Shown here one piece after another: positions 1 through 11,299 of a stretch of DNA of 64,000 nt. The position numbers were made by a program, and so were the translations under genes. The first letter of the stretch is position 1. Each line of letters opens with the position of its first letter. This DNA comes from Macrotis lagotis. Lineage: Eukaryota > Chordata > Mammalia > Peramelemorphia > Peramelidae. Location: assembly GCF_037893015.1 (NCBI RefSeq), contig NC_133666.1:262769125-262833124 (forward strand), in the 5' to 3' direction. Below the pieces are notes generated by a model that was not told where the DNA came from, searched no databases, and worked only from the letters and a program-made list of their open reading frames with translations.

Positions 1-959
1 TGTCCCTCAACCAGACCCAACACAACAAATCAAACCACTGAGGTCTGGTTTCAATTTGCATTGTTGGAGGTGGGGGGTGGAGTGAAAAAATAGTCTTGCA
101 ATGACTCTAGAAAAGATTATTCAGGAATTAAAATGATGGAAAAGAAAGGCCAACTGTTCTCAGTGCTTGTTTGGATTTATTTGGAGAAATGTGCTGCCCC
201 CTTTATGACAAAACCTTGGCAATTTGAATATTTTGGAACTCAGAAAAAGAAAGCAAAAATTGCTCTGACCTTGGAGGAAAGAAAACCCGAAAACCCCATA
301 TCTTGAGAACAAAGGTTGAAAATCTTTGGAATGCAGTTCCAAGGGAGTATGGGTTAACTCTGAAAAGCCATAGCTTATAAAATTCTGGGTAATTGTCACC
401 AGATGAGACTATGGTAATTGATTTTTTGCTAAACATTATTTACAAGATATAGGACTTTCCTCTGAGTCTTTAGCTTTAGAGACAAAGGAAAAAAAAGAAG
501 CTACTAATTGTAATTGTATAAAGGTTAGTGTCTACTTAGCAATGGGATTGAATCTATGAATCATCATTTTTATAATACAGATAATGAACAATGGAGGAAT
601 TCCTGTCACGGACTAGTGCAACATAACCTTAGAATATTATATTATAATGATAATAACATCAGCACTTCTGTATGCACAAGAAGAGTCACAAAAGAATTCT
701 AAGCAATTTATAGATTCATTTTTAATCAATCTTCATAACATTCCCATGAGGTATAGAAATCAGATAGCATTAATCTCATTTTCATGACCAACCTTAGGCA
801 AAATGATGACATAGGCAAGGCTGTATTTGATGCATCATTTTGGCCTACTTCTCCAACCTCTCCTTTGCTTTCCTTTACTAACTTCCCATTATTTCAATGT
901 GTGTGGGGGGGACTCTTTTCTTAAATTAACAAAAAGCTTTATATAATTACCTCTTTCCA
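1..959. other. Intron sequence, nothing recognised
   Basis: AT-rich PDE4D intron. I see no repeat family, RNA gene or exon with splice signals. The short ORFs in the first 440 bases overlap in two frames and have no recognisable protein character. Confidence 0.5.
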
Positions 960-1159
960 ATGTTTTATGAAAAAGAGGGTAAGAAAGGAGAGGGAGAGGA
1001 ATTGAAAGGAAAATGGAAAGAGGGAAGATAGACGAGAGGAGGAGAGGAAATAATAGGCAGAGGGAGTGACAGAGAGACAGATAGAAACAAAGAGAAAGAG
1101 AGACAGACAGCGGACAGACAGAGACAGGGGGAGAGAGAGAGAGACAGAGAGAGAGAGAC

Positions 1160-1190
<31 letters not shown>

Positions 1191-1221
1191 GAGGCAGAGA
1201 CAGACAGGGGCAGACAGGGAC

Positions 1222-1264
<43 letters not shown>

Positions 1265-1320
1265 GACATAAAGACAGAGAAAGAGAGAGAGAAGGAGGGG
1301 AGAGGGAGGGAGGAGAGTGG
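960..1320 (+). repeat. Purine-rich (GA)n / (GACA)n tract
   Basis: From about 960 the + strand is almost purely purine. At 1066-1280 it is an irregular mix of GAGA and GACA units with blocks of CAGACAGA. The long serine/leucine-rich and arginine/glutamate-rich ORFs here are translations of this simple repeat, not proteins. Confidence 0.93.
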
Positions 1321-3491
1321 TGAGCAGTGATAAACATGGAGTATATAAAATGCAGTGGCCTTATATTTTATGAATAGCTTAAATCTTATTTCACAATTTT
1401 AAAAATGACTTTGATACAATTATATCATTTGGATAAGCAAATATTTTCAGGGTCAGAGTGATTCATATATTCCAAATATACAAGCACATGTTTATTTTAA
1501 AAATTATTTGTCCATCTCAAAGTTTTATTGATTCTCTGCTCTATATATCATTGTCAGTTCCCAATGAATCCCTGCTCTACTCCAGTAGAATTTTTCTTAA
1601 TTAAAATAAGAATACCAAGGAAGAACAAGTCAGCATACTGGTCATATCTTAAAAGTTGTACTTCATCCTCTAGCTATTGTCCACCATGTCTCAGACAAGA
1701 TGTTGAAAGTGTGCTTCACTATCCTTCCCCTAAAGACACTGGTCACTAAGAACAGAGAACTATGAAGTCTTTTTAGTGTCCTTTTCTTTACATTATTCTG
1801 GTCATCATATGAATTGTTCTCTTGATTCATTCAATTTTTCCAGGTTTCCCACATTTTTCATTTTTTAAAAAATAATTTTTCATTACACTAACTTACCATG
1901 GTTTGTTCAACCTTTCATTGGTCTGTGAACATTCATTTTTCCATTCAGCTCTTTGCTTTTTACAAAAAGTGATGCTACCACTCATCTTCATTCCTTTCTC
2001 TCCATACTAACTTACCTGTTTTATGCCTGTCACTTTCAAAACATCATTAATCCTAAACCAGAATGGAGTTTAAGACTTTTTGATTGATTTATACATTTTC
2101 TATATGGCCTAAAATAAAAGGATAAACAATTTAACTTGTCTCTCCTTTACTCAGTTCTATCTAGACTCAACCTACAAATTCATGAGATTGATTCTGTTAT
2201 TATTATTATTATTACAACCTAAATTCATTATATTTAATCCCTGTGTGACTCCATGTTTATCCAGATAAGGTGGGAGAATAGTGATTTCCTTGATTTAGAC
2301 TCAAAAGGAAGATAATTTCTCTTCTTCATTCAGAACCAAGCAAATTATAGATCACATAACAAAGCAATGTACAGCCTATCTACTCTAGTCAGTCCTAAGT
2401 GAAAGGCATGCATATTCCCTCACTTAGTCTAAAAGAGGTGGTATATGAGAGACTGTATTTTCTCTGGTCTTAAAGTAGCTCCTCAGTGATGGACTCCAAC
2501 ATATAAAGATCCAAATCCTAGACTATTAATAGATTAACATGTTGTATTGAATTCATTTTGCAATGCAAAATAGTAATATTATGTATTCTTTTCCTTTAAG
2601 AGAGACCCACTAAACAGATTTGGCTATAACCCCCCCCCCCCCCACACACACACTTCTCCTTACTGTAGTTCTTCTGGACACTATCAGTTAAGTGATAATT
2701 AATTGACAAAGGACCATAGTCATCATTTTTCTTCTGTAATATATGCAAATAAACTGAAGCTTGGTTGGAATTCCAAAGCTATAGGAGTAAGTTAATTGAG
2801 CCCTAGGGCTTCAGCAAACCATTCTGTTGGAGGGAAACAGATAGTGTAGTATGCATGAAAGATACATTCCTCTTAGGACATTCATGTCCCCTTAGGACAT
2901 TCTTAAAGAGTTCAATGATGGAATTAAATCAATGTCTTTGGAAAGACCACTGTGATTTAGTTCTCTTTAAATGACTTTAGAATTTTTTTATTCATACAAG
3001 AATTATATTTGTATTAAATTAAGTAGCATTTTAAGAGTTGCGTTCTAACTAGATATTAAATCTGAGGTAATATTTTTAATATTCATAAGAAATTCATTTT
3101 GTTGTTATGTCCTTTGTAAGACAATATACAGATTATCCATTGACTGAGTTATAATTTCCTTTTTCAATAGTAAAAAGCCTTAGGATAAATTCCATTTTAG
3201 TTTGAATTATGAGCTAAATTCCATGGAATGATATGTGGAATATTTGTAACTTATTTGAAGATGAAATGCTAATAATGTGTACTTCTCTTCATTTTTATCA
3301 CTGAGAGATAAGAGAAGAAATTAATTTAAGAAATTAATTGGGAAAAATCCATTATTTCCCACTCTGTTGGTGAACAGAGGGGGCAAATTGAGAGTTAACT
3401 GAATCACTTAGCAGAAGACGTTTTCCAGTTAATACTAAAACTTTGGCTAATTCCATATGTGAACTTTAAACCCAGTTTTAAATTTACATTT
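1321..3491. other. Intron sequence, largely unrecognised
   Basis: AT-rich intron. A C-homopolymer of about 13 bases followed by a short CA run lies at 2631-2653. A TTA/ATT run lies near 2200. A short direct duplication of 'ccttaggacattc' lies at about 2872-2903. The part at 1850-2000 faintly resembles the antisense 3' part of an old LINE, but I would not call it. Confidence 0.45.
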
Positions 3492-3503
3492 AAGAAATAT
3501 ATA

Positions 3504-3659
3504 GGGGGAGGCTAGGTGGCATAGTGGATAAAGCACCGGCCCTGGAGTCAGGGGTACCTGGGTTCAAATCCGATCTCAGACACTTAATAATTACCCAGCT
3601 GTCTGGCCTTGAGCAAGCCACTTAACCCCATTTGCCTTACAAAAAAAACCCCTAAAAAA
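3504..3659 (+). mobile_element. Marsupial tRNA-derived SINE (WSINE-like), + strand
   Basis: Full-length short SINE with tRNA-like A and B box region (GGCTAGGTGGCATAGTGGAT, then GGGTTCAAATC), body 'cagacacttaataatta' and A-rich tail. It is flanked by a perfect 12-bp target-site duplication AAGAAATATATA at 3492-3503 and 3660-3671. It is close to the family consensus, so relatively young. Confidence 0.93.
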
Positions 3660-3671
3660 AAGAAATATATA

Positions 3672-4440
3672 AAAAGAGGGGTGTTCTATTGATTTACGTA
3701 CTTAATGTTATGTTTGTTATTTGCATTTACTTTAAGTTGTTGTCCCTGTTAGAACTGAATGGGCAAGAAGGTCATTTCTGCAAATACCAGTATATTTAAA
3801 AGGATAAAAATGTCCTTTAGAGGGTGGAAGAAATGACTCAAGAAAGAACCCAGAAGGGAAAATTTTCTGAAGAAAGGGAAGACAATCTTCATCCATGTCA
3901 AGAAGTTGGCATATGGGAGAATGTGACACAGGAGTAAAAGGAGGGGAGAAAAATTGATCTCCTGAAGCTTGATAACTGTTATGAGGTTATTGTTGATGGG
4001 GTTTGAGTTTGGGGGAGTTTTGTTTGGTTGGGTTTTTTTGCCTTGGTTTGTTTTGATTTTTGATCACAGAGCTTGGATAAAGAAGCTGTATCATCACATA
4101 TTTTATGAAATGTTAAGGAGAATCAATCAGTGACATTAGGAAATTTTTTGAAGTTCTCTAAAAGGGATTATACAATATGATGTTTCATGATTTCCTTTTG
4201 GAAACATACAGAGGTAGGCATAGAGAGATTTTACATGCCAATTAAGAAAAACGTTATCTTCATGGATGGAGACAAGATGTGATGGGGAGTCCGCTGAGAC
4301 CTATCAAATCTGATAATTGCTGCCCAGCTCCAGTGACTGTAATTGTTAATATTTTTAAGATTATTTGGAGACTAGGATTGTAAGGGCAAGGGAATGAATA
4401 TTTGCATCATACTTTAGATTTTGTAAAATATGATACATAC
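3672..4440. other. Intron sequence, nothing firm
   Basis: No recognisable element. A G/T-rich patch occurs at about 3985-4060. Confidence 0.4.
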
Positions 4441-4850
4441 ATACATTATCACATTCAATCTTCACACCAACCACCTATTATTAACCTCTGATTCTATGAT
4501 TATCTTGAACTAAATTCTCAAATACTTCTTTAATAAATATGGAATAATCTAATACCTCCAAAATTTCACATTCAATCTTTATAACAACCTTATGCAAGTA
4601 GTATTATCATTAAATACAAATTAGTAAAATGAAACTAATAAGGATTGCAACTTGACACCAAAAGTATTGGTTGACTTCAAACTCTATATGACTCATGATT
4701 ATGATATAGTTGCCCAAGACAAAGCAAGTAATGAGACTGGTTCTTGGCAAATTGAATAGAGCTCTGGACTTGATGTCAGGAAGACCTGAATTAGAATCCT
4801 CCCTAAGACAATTATTAGCTATGTGACTCTGAGGAGACAATATGATCTCC
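4441..4850. mobile_element. Degenerate SINE fragments (MIR-like minus, tRNA-SINE head plus)
   Basis: Two stretches at 4441-4500 and 4560-4650 read like the antisense 3' part of MIR/CORE-SINEs ('cacattcaatctttataacaacc'-type sequence). At 4745-4850 a + strand SINE head is visible: 'agagctctgga', 'gtcaggaagacctgaattagaatcc', 'agctatgtgactctgag'. Boundaries are uncertain. Confidence 0.5.
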
Positions 4851-4924
4851 CTTTGGGAAAGGAATTGGGAGTATTGCCAGCTGCCTCGGATTTGATTTTA
4901 GTTTATTTTTAAATGTTATGATCA

Positions 4925-5090
4925 TTTTTTTTTTGTTGGTTTGTTTTTGTAAGGCAATGGGATTAAGTGACTTGTCCAAGGTCACATAGCTTGATAATTA
5001 TTAAGTATCTGAGATTGGATTTGAACTCAGGTCCTCATGACTCCAGGGCTGGTGCTCTATCCATTGTACCATGAAGCAACCCCCCTGCTC
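4925..5090 (-). mobile_element. Marsupial tRNA-derived SINE, minus strand
   Basis: Reverse complement of the WSINE-like consensus: poly-T and 'gtaaggcaatgggattaagtg' at the left, 'ttgaactcaggtcctcatga' and 'ctccagggctggtgctctat' to the right. More diverged than the copy at 3.5 kb; no clean target-site duplication. Confidence 0.9.
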
Positions 5091-5594
5091 TGGATTTTAG
5101 ACTTATAAAGTCATTTCTCCTCTGTGGGCCTCAGATTTCTCATGTGTGGTATTAATGTTGCATTAGATAATCTTTCGGATCCTTTCAAGGACTGATAATA
5201 CATGCAATCATTTTCACTTTCTTTTATTCATTAACCTATTGTTCAATACATAGCATTTCCACAAATTTCTTCTCCTTGCTAAATATGATGAAATCAATTT
5301 CCTTTGCTATATCATTCAAATAGTTGAATCTGTTTTGAAGCAATGGAATATATAATGTGGATTTTTTCTTCTATCAGTCATTCCCATAAATACAAAGACT
5401 AATTATCTGGGAGGATTTCATTCATTTCCCAGTAACAGATTCACATTCAGTTCTCTAGCCCAAATTTCTATCTAATTTATGATGCATATTTGAGCAATTC
5501 CTAGAAATATAATTTTCCAGGGACCACAGCAGTCATATCAATAGTGAACTTGCACTAGATAATAGTGACCATTAATATATGATCTATATTTTTA
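5091..5594. other. Intron sequence, nothing recognised
   Basis: AT-rich, no recognised element. Confidence 0.4.
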
Positions 5595-5825
5595 TAGATA
5601 ATAGCCTTTTATAACATTACAAGTTTTGCAAACACTTTCACAAATATTATCTTACTTTGTACTCTCAAAATTGGAAGGCACGTGCTCCATGTTAGAAGTG
5701 AAGAAAGTAAGACTAAGAGATGTTAAGTAAAGTATCCATGGTCTCAGAAAGCATATGAAACCAGCTTTGAATCTTCCTGACTCCATGGTTAACATTCTAT
5801 CTACTGCATTACATACTGTCTCTAA
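5595..5825 (-). mobile_element. CORE-SINE (MAR1/MIR type), minus strand
   Basis: Antisense CORE-SINE: 'gcaaacactttcacaaatattatct' (3' end), 'gaagaaagtaagactaagagatgttaagtaa', then 'cttcctgactccatggttaacattctatctactgca' (antisense tRNA-like head). Old and diverged. Confidence 0.7.
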
Positions 5826-5938
5826 TAGATTATAGAGCATAAACTTTTCTAAATTGTATATACATCACAAGTTTTTCCAGTAGACTGACATATTATTGAA
5901 TCAAATGTGAATATGCTCTTTGATAATGAATGAAATAA

Positions 5939-6087
5939 TGGGGCAGATAGCTGGCACAGTGGATAGACCACTGACCCTGGAGTCAGGAGGACTTGAGTTC
6001 AAAGCCAAACTCAGACACTTGATACTTGCTAGCTATATGGCCTTGGGTGGGTCATTTAACCCCATTGCCATGCAAAATTCAAAGAAG
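5939..6087 (+). mobile_element. Marsupial tRNA-derived SINE, + strand
   Basis: GGGGCAGATAGCTGGCACAG head, 'gaccctggagtcaggagga', 'ggccttgggtgggtcattta' and a 'gccatgcaaaattcaaag' end. Its A-rich tail runs straight into a long GA tract, a common way for SINE tails to seed microsatellites. Confidence 0.92.
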
Positions 6088-6094
6088 GAAAGAA

Positions 6095-6156
<62 letters not shown>
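6088..6156 (+). repeat. (GA)n microsatellite at the SINE tail
   Basis: GGAAAGAAAGAGAGAGAAAG grades into about 24 uninterrupted GA units. The ORFs across it are repeat translations. Confidence 0.95.
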
Positions 6157-6159
<3 letters not shown>

Positions 6160-6184
6160 TAATTAAAGGAAACTTCCTCTACAA

Positions 6185-6600
6185 TTGTAGGAAGGACAAT
6201 GATCAACCAGAGGATATACAAAGTTGAATAGCCAGGTTAATGAGAAGATTGAACGACATGCCAAATGAAGATTATTTGAAGAACTGAACATGTTCAGCCT
6301 AGGGAGGAAAAAATGGAAGGAGAATTCTTCTATTTTATAAAAATTAGTACTTACAAATCATATGGAAGAGATCTTAGACTTGGTCTGCTTAGCCTTAATA
6401 GAATAAATCAGTGTAAGTTACCCAGAGAAAGATTTAAAATAAATGCAAAAAAAACCACCTACTAATGAGAAGTTTCCAAAAGTGAAAAGAGATGCCTTGG
6501 AAAGTGGGATGTTCTCATCTTCACATAGAGTCTAGACTACCATCAGTCATGGTACAAGATGGGTTAGATTCCCCCCAATTTCTAGGACCCTATCTCTCAA
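6185..6600 (+). mobile_element. L3/CR1 LINE 3' end, + strand
   Basis: Old CR1-clade 3' region: 'gaactgaacatgttcagcctag', 'atcttagacttggtctgctta', 'agaagtttccaaaagtg', matching the pattern of the L3/CR1 3' end (…GLFSLE…, LDLFCL…). Many indels and stops. Confidence 0.65.
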
Positions 6601-6893
6601 ACTACTTTACACAGGGTGAACCAAAACTCTTAGTGCTATTTTAAAGCTAAATCTACTCTAAAAATTTGAGATGCCCTGTATTTAACTTTTGTGTTTATTT
6701 TTTAATTTATGGAATAAAACAAGTATTTCATAGCATAGCATAAGAAAATAAGATGATTGTTCATGAAATTGCAAATCCATTGTGTTTAACTTGCTATTTA
6801 TTCTACTTAAATATATTATCTTGTAAATTTTTTTATTTTTTCTTTCCTCTCACTTCCATCCTAGAGATGGCTACCATTAGACATAAATATCTA

Positions 6894-6960
6894 CATCTAT
6901 ATCTATATCTATATCTATATCTATATCTATATCTATATCTATCTATCTATCTATATATAT
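6894..6960 (+). repeat. (TATATC)n / (TATC)n microsatellite
   Basis: About nine hexamers of ATCTAT/TATATC type followed by TATC units and a short TA run, lying inside the antisense L1 3' UTR. Confidence 0.93.
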
Positions 6961-7078
6961 GTAAAGTCATTTGATAGATACTTCTATTTCTCTATAAAGA
7001 TAGCATCTTCATATGTCCTTTGCTGTAAATTTGAGTATTTATAACAGTCAAAATGACTCATTCTTTCAAAGTTGTTTC

Positions 7079-7225
7079 ATTTTATTTATTTAAGGCAATG
7101 GGATTAAGAGACTTGCCCAAGGTCACACAGCTAGGGAATTATTAAGTGTCTGAGGCTGGATTTGAACTCAGGTCCTCCTGACTCCAGGAATGGTGCTCTA
7201 TCCACTGCTCCACCTAGCTGTCCCT
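7079..7225 (-). mobile_element. Marsupial tRNA-derived SINE, minus strand, inserted in L1
   Basis: Antisense SINE with 'aaggcaatgggattaagaga', 'gaactcaggtcctcctgact', 'ccacctagctgtccc'. Perfect 11-bp target-site duplication AAAGTTGTTTC at 7068-7078 and 7226-7236. It splits the antisense L1, so it is younger. Confidence 0.94.
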
Positions 7226-7439
7226 AAAGTTGTTTCTTAAAACAATATTACTATTACTGTACACAATGTTATCTTTGTTCTGTTCTTTTAAAATCATTCT
7301 TCAATATTTCATGCAAGTCTATCCATATTTTGTTAAGGTCATTGAGCCCATTATTTCTTATAGTACAATGTATTCTCTTATGAACATATACCATAACTTG
7401 TTTAACTATTCCCTAATTGATGATTATTTGTAATGATTC

Positions 7440-7605
7440 TCTATTTAATATTTCTCTTATTGAAATGTAAGATCCTTGAAAAAAGGAATACTTTATGTAT
7501 ACTCACACCTATCACAGGTGCTTTTATTTTATTTTACTTTATTTGTATTTTAAGATACAAAGAAAAGGTGCTTAATAAATGTTTGTTTACTAATTGATTG
7601 GTTAG
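7440..7605 (+). mobile_element. L2 3' end, + strand, with 42-bp insertion
   Basis: L2-type 3' end: 'gaaatgtaagatccttgaaa' then 'aggtgcttaataaatgtttg' and 'ttgatt' terminal repeats. The end is split by a 42-bp T-rich insertion at 7524-7565, flanked by an 8-bp duplication AGGTGCTT (7516-7523 and 7566-7573). Confidence 0.75.
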
Positions 7606-8325
7606 CTCTGAAGTTTCTTCCAATAGAGATTTTGTGATGTAGCAATCCTCTTCTTTCCAATAGAAAATGGTATGATATGAACATTTATTTTCTTATTATT
7701 TGCAATTTAGGAAATTAAATTGGTAGGAATTTTTTGTTTAAGCTGAGTCATGTGTTTATAGATTTTGATAGAATTAATTCTCATACAAGAAGTTGAATAG
7801 ATGACTTTGGAGACAGTTCTGTCAATAGAAAATAAAAGTTATTTAACCTTTCTTCCTGGTATCTATGTTATATAAAATGCCTTTGTTGCAATTTTGTACA
7901 GTCTATGCTCATGGTATCCAATCCCATGGAAAAATATATTAGAATGTCAATGCCAATTTGTTTTATTGTTTTGGGTGCTTTGCTATACTGTTTGTTTTTT
8001 TTTTTGTCAACAAAGGGCCTTTCTTCTGGTTTATTTAGCAAAAATGTCTATAGAACCAAGTTATTTATTCTCCTTAAATGTGAAAATTGTCACTTCTGTG
8101 GAATGTAAATTGTGTACATCCACAAATGTATTAATGTTCTAAAGTGTAGGTCAGTTACAAATTTCCCTTTAAAAAAAACATCCTGGAACTCCTTTTTTTA
8201 ACTAGAAGACAAGAATTTGACCATTAGGTATGTGCTTTCCCAACCCATAATTTCACAGAATATCTCCTGGCTCCTGTCTTTCTTTAGTAGTCAGAAAGAA
8301 AATACTTTAATTTTATTATTTATTA
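7606..8325. other. Intron sequence, nothing recognised
   Basis: AT-rich, with two overlapping hydrophobic short ORFs around 7894-8142 that lack any recognised protein character. Confidence 0.4.
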
Positions 8326-8329
8326 AGGA

Positions 8330-8578
8330 GTAGCTAAATGCCAAAGTAGAAAGAGTGCCAGGATCTAGAGTCAGCAAGACTAATCATTCTGAGTTCAAAT
8401 CTGTCCTCAAACACTTATTAACTGACTTGAGCAAGTCACTTAACTCTCTTTGCTTCTGTTTCCTCATCTGTAAAATAAACTGGAGAAGGAAATGACAAAC
8501 CACTCCAGTATCTTTGACAAGAAAATTTCAAATGGGTTCCCAAAGAATCCAATACTACTGAAAAAAACTGAACAACAA
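8330..8578 (+). mobile_element. SINE with RTE/BovB-type 3' tail, + strand
   Basis: tRNA-derived head ('gagttcaaatctgtcctcaaa', 'gagcaagtcacttaactctc'), then 'tcatctgtaaaataaactgg', and a tail 'gagaaggaaatgacaaacca', 'ctccagtatctttgacaaga', 'actgaacaacaaaaat'. This tail type resembles RTE LINE 3' ends, suggesting mobilisation by RTE rather than L1 or L2 machinery. Confidence 0.82.
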
Positions 8579-8639
8579 AAATTCATTAAAGAATCTTATT
8601 GAAAATAAACAGATCTCACTATTCCACCATTAATATTTG

Positions 8640-8870
8640 TTTCATAGAACAATTTAATGTAGAGCTGGAAATGCTTGGGGAATTGTCTAGTCCAATTCCA
8701 TGTTTATTTTTAAATAGATGTTTAATTTTAAATAGATAAAGAAAGTGGGGCTAAAGTTGGAAGAAAGGAAGGAATCCCATTTGAATGCCATTCTCCTGAT
8801 ATCAACACCCCAATTGTCCTAATATCTTATACACCATTGCCCTTTCTTTGTGTCTACATTGGCTCCCTCC
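8640..8870 (-). mobile_element. MIR3-like SINE, minus strand
   Basis: Antisense pattern 'tagagctggaaatgcttgg', 'attgtctagtccaattccat', 'agataaagaaagtggggc'. Strongly diverged. Confidence 0.55.
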
Positions 8871-8896
8871 TGGCAGGTTTCAAAAGAAGCCCCCTG

Positions 8897-9045
8897 GGAA
8901 AGCTAGGCAGCACAGTGGATAGAACACTGACCCTGGAGTCAGGAGGACCTCAGTTCAAATATGACTTCAGGCACTTAATAATTACCTAGCTGTGTGACCT
9001 TGGGCAACTCACTTAACCCCATTGCTTTGCAAAGATAAAAAAAAC
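8897..9045 (+). mobile_element. Marsupial tRNA-derived SINE, + strand
   Basis: GAAAGCTAGGCAGCACAGTG head, 'gaccctggagtcaggaggac', 'cacttaataattacctagct', 'ttgctttgcaaagataaaa' end. Flanks hold an imperfect duplication (aagccccctggga / aagaccctgaggga). Confidence 0.92.
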
Positions 9046-9299
9046 AAAAGACCCTGAGGGAAGAGATAAGCAAAGTAAGTCAATAGGCAAAGTTCTGTAG
9101 GGTCTTAGCCACTTATAAGTAGGTAAGATTTCTCCTCTGCAGTCCTTCCTTAATAGTAATCATAAGTGATGCTTTTGTAAAATGTAAAGGATTACAATTG
9201 GGACACAGGCAGAATCACAAATGCAAAGAAGGAGTCCTTCATATGGAGTACATTTTATGATTGTCTCTTTGAGGATGTTGCAATTAATACCCAAGCCAT

Positions 9300-9515
9300 T
9301 TTAAGAGCTAGGACATCATAGCAGCCTTTAGAGCTGGAGGTTTCTTCAAAGAACATCTAGCCAATGCTCTTTATTTTATAGATAAGGAAATTGAAGTCCA
9401 TGGAAATTAGATGACTTAGAAGATAGTAAGCCTAAGATAGGTAGGATTTGAACCTAGGGCTTCAGACTCCAGAGTCTGTGCTCTTCTAGCCATTTAGTTC
9501 TCAAATTATCTCATA
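9300..9515 (-). mobile_element. MIR-type SINE, minus strand
   Basis: 'ctttattttatagataagga', 'aaattgaagtccatgg', 'aggatttgaacctagggctt', 'cagactccagagtctgtgct': antisense MIR with 3' part at the left. Confidence 0.75.
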
Positions 9516-9570
9516 CAGAGTAGAAAACTGTCGCCCAGAGAAGTAAAGTTTTAAATTTTACTTCTTTACA

Positions 9571-9625
9571 TATATATATATATATATATATACATACATA
9601 TATATATATAGTGTGTGCACACATA
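9571..9625 (+). repeat. (TA)n microsatellite, interrupted
   Basis: TATATA tract with TACATACA interruptions, ending in GTGTGTGCACACATATG. Confidence 0.92.
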
Positions 9626-9769
9626 TGTATGTATATCTATAGAGAGAGAAATTAATTTTTATATGGACATAGATATGTATACTTGTAGTTCAACTTTCTA
9701 AGTTTTTTTCCCCAAAACAATTCTATTCATCTCTTTAATTTCCCATTTCACTCATTGTTACCACCATTC

Positions 9770-10480
9770 ATTCTCTCAGGTATCCAAACTTAAAATCTCA
9801 AAAATTATCCCTGAATCATTCTTATCATTCATTTCAAATATTTTATCAGTGGTCAAGTTAGGTCACTTGTGTTTAGGCAATAGATCTTGTAGCCTCACCA
9901 TTTCTACTAACTAAAGCAATTGATATCTCTCATTTAAACTATCACAGTAGTCTTCAAACTGATTTGCGGGGGTTCAGTCTCATTGTCAAGTTTATCATGC
10001 ATACTGCTGTCACATTGCATAACTTAAAATATAGCTCTGATCATAACAGTCTCTAGATGAAAACAAAAACTAAGAACAAGAATTTCAAAGGTTCCCCCAT
10101 GACTACTGAATAAAGTCTGGGTTGCTTGGCCTACCATTCAGGTACACAATAATGGAACACTACTGTAAGATTCCACATTCATTTCAATACTCTAATCTTC
10201 CTATTCCCTATTCTCTACCCAAACTAGTCATTCATCTTTGTCCAAACATATCCCATACTTCTTTTTTAGTCATCTATTCACATCATACCATATATCAGAT
10301 CACAAAGTATAGGATAGCCTCCTTTTGTACTTCCTCCATCCTTTGAATTACAGTTCAAGTGCTGCCTTGTCCATAAATTCTTTCCTAATCAGTGAGCTGG
10401 AAGTGATTCCCCCTTTCATTTGAATTCTAATTGAATTTTCTTTGTATCTCTGATATTTCTTCCACACATTTTGTCATATT
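9770..10480 (+). mobile_element. L2 LINE fragment, + strand
   Basis: Sense L2 ORF2 3' part and 3' UTR: 'atcatgcatactgctgtcac', 'agctctgatcataacagtct', 'actactgaataaagtctggg', 'ttcaagtgctgccttgtcca'. The frame is destroyed. The short ORF at 10122-10346 is a remnant of this C-terminal region. Confidence 0.75.
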
Positions 10481-10589
10481 TACTTATCTTTCCCACCCCT
10501 CCCAATTTCTACCCTCTTCTTATGTTCTCCTGTGGGAACCTTGATCCTTAAGTTCAGTCATGTTATTTGTCTCAGACCCATCCCCAGCT

Positions 10590-10900
10590 TCTCCTTCTCC
10601 CTTACCCTCCCATCCAATCAGATACCAAATTCTATCTAACTTTATAACATCTCTTACATCCATCATTTTAACTTTATTGACAGAATCACAAGATTAGTTT
10701 AAGCCCTCCTTGTGTCTTGCCTACATTATTTTACTAGCCTCCACATGTCTCTGCTTCTAGGTTCTACTCTTTATAACATGTCTTCCATATGTTTGCTAAA
10801 GTCATATTCCTAAAGCACAGATGTAACCATATCATTCACCTGCTTAAGAAACTACAGTGATTCCCAATTCCTTCTATTCTATTCTATTCAATTTCTCTAT
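10590..10900 (+). mobile_element. Second L2 fragment, + strand
   Basis: Covers an L2 segment upstream of, and overlapping, the previous copy: 'cctcccatccaatcagatac', 'aaagtcatattcctaaagca', 'cacctgcttaagaaactaca', 'gtgattcccaattcc'. Its order relative to 9770-10480 shows it is a separate insertion. Confidence 0.7.
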
Positions 10901-11107
10901 TTGGTATTTAAGGGAGACTATAACAGAGTTCCATTTTGCCTTTCTAGCCTCATTGAGCATTATTTTACATTTCGTATTTCAGCCAAATTTGCTATTTTAT
11001 GCGGAAAATTTCTGGAGAATTAAGCCTTGATTTTATATCATTCGGTTAGATTATAGTTTTTCTTATATATTTCTGATCTTCATTTGGAAGAAATAGGTAG
11101 GAATTAT

Positions 11108-11125
11108 AATAATAATAATAATAAC
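11108..11125 (+). repeat. (AAT)n short tract
   Basis: Six trinucleotide units. Confidence 0.85.
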
Positions 11126-11159
11126 TGCTTATAAATTGGCTCCTAATATCTGGGTGCTT

Positions 11160-11290
11160 TTGTGTGCACATGTACATACATTTGTATCTTTATATGTCTA
11201 TGTATATGCACATATGTATAGATACATAAATATATATGTTTTATATATATATATATATATACATATATATGTGTATATATATATATATAA
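11160..11290 (+). repeat. (TA)n with (ACAT)/(GTAT) degenerate microsatellite
   Basis: Imperfect ATGTATAC-type units lead into TA runs at 11240-11290. The tyrosine/isoleucine-rich ORFs on both strands are translations of it. It lies about 530 bp before the PDE4D7 exon. Confidence 0.9.
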
Positions 11291-11299
11291 AATTTTTTT

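Larger units (their letters stand above)
6790..7435 (-). mobile_element. L1 3' UTR/ORF2 tail, minus strand, with nested SINE
   Basis: Antisense marsupial L1 3' region. The best part is 7237-7435: 'tactgtacacaatgtta', 'tatttcatgcaagtctatcc', 'catataccataacttgttta', 'attccctaattgatga', the reverse complement of the ORF2 C-terminal WYMNV-MEYY coding area. The 3' UTR part is at 6790-6890 and contains a later microsatellite; a SINE interrupts it at 7079-7225. Confidence 0.75.

Noticed and set aside
889-1337. Long ORFs rich in Ser/Leu/Cys or Arg/Glu
   Set aside because: They are frame translations of the GA/GACA simple repeat on both strands.
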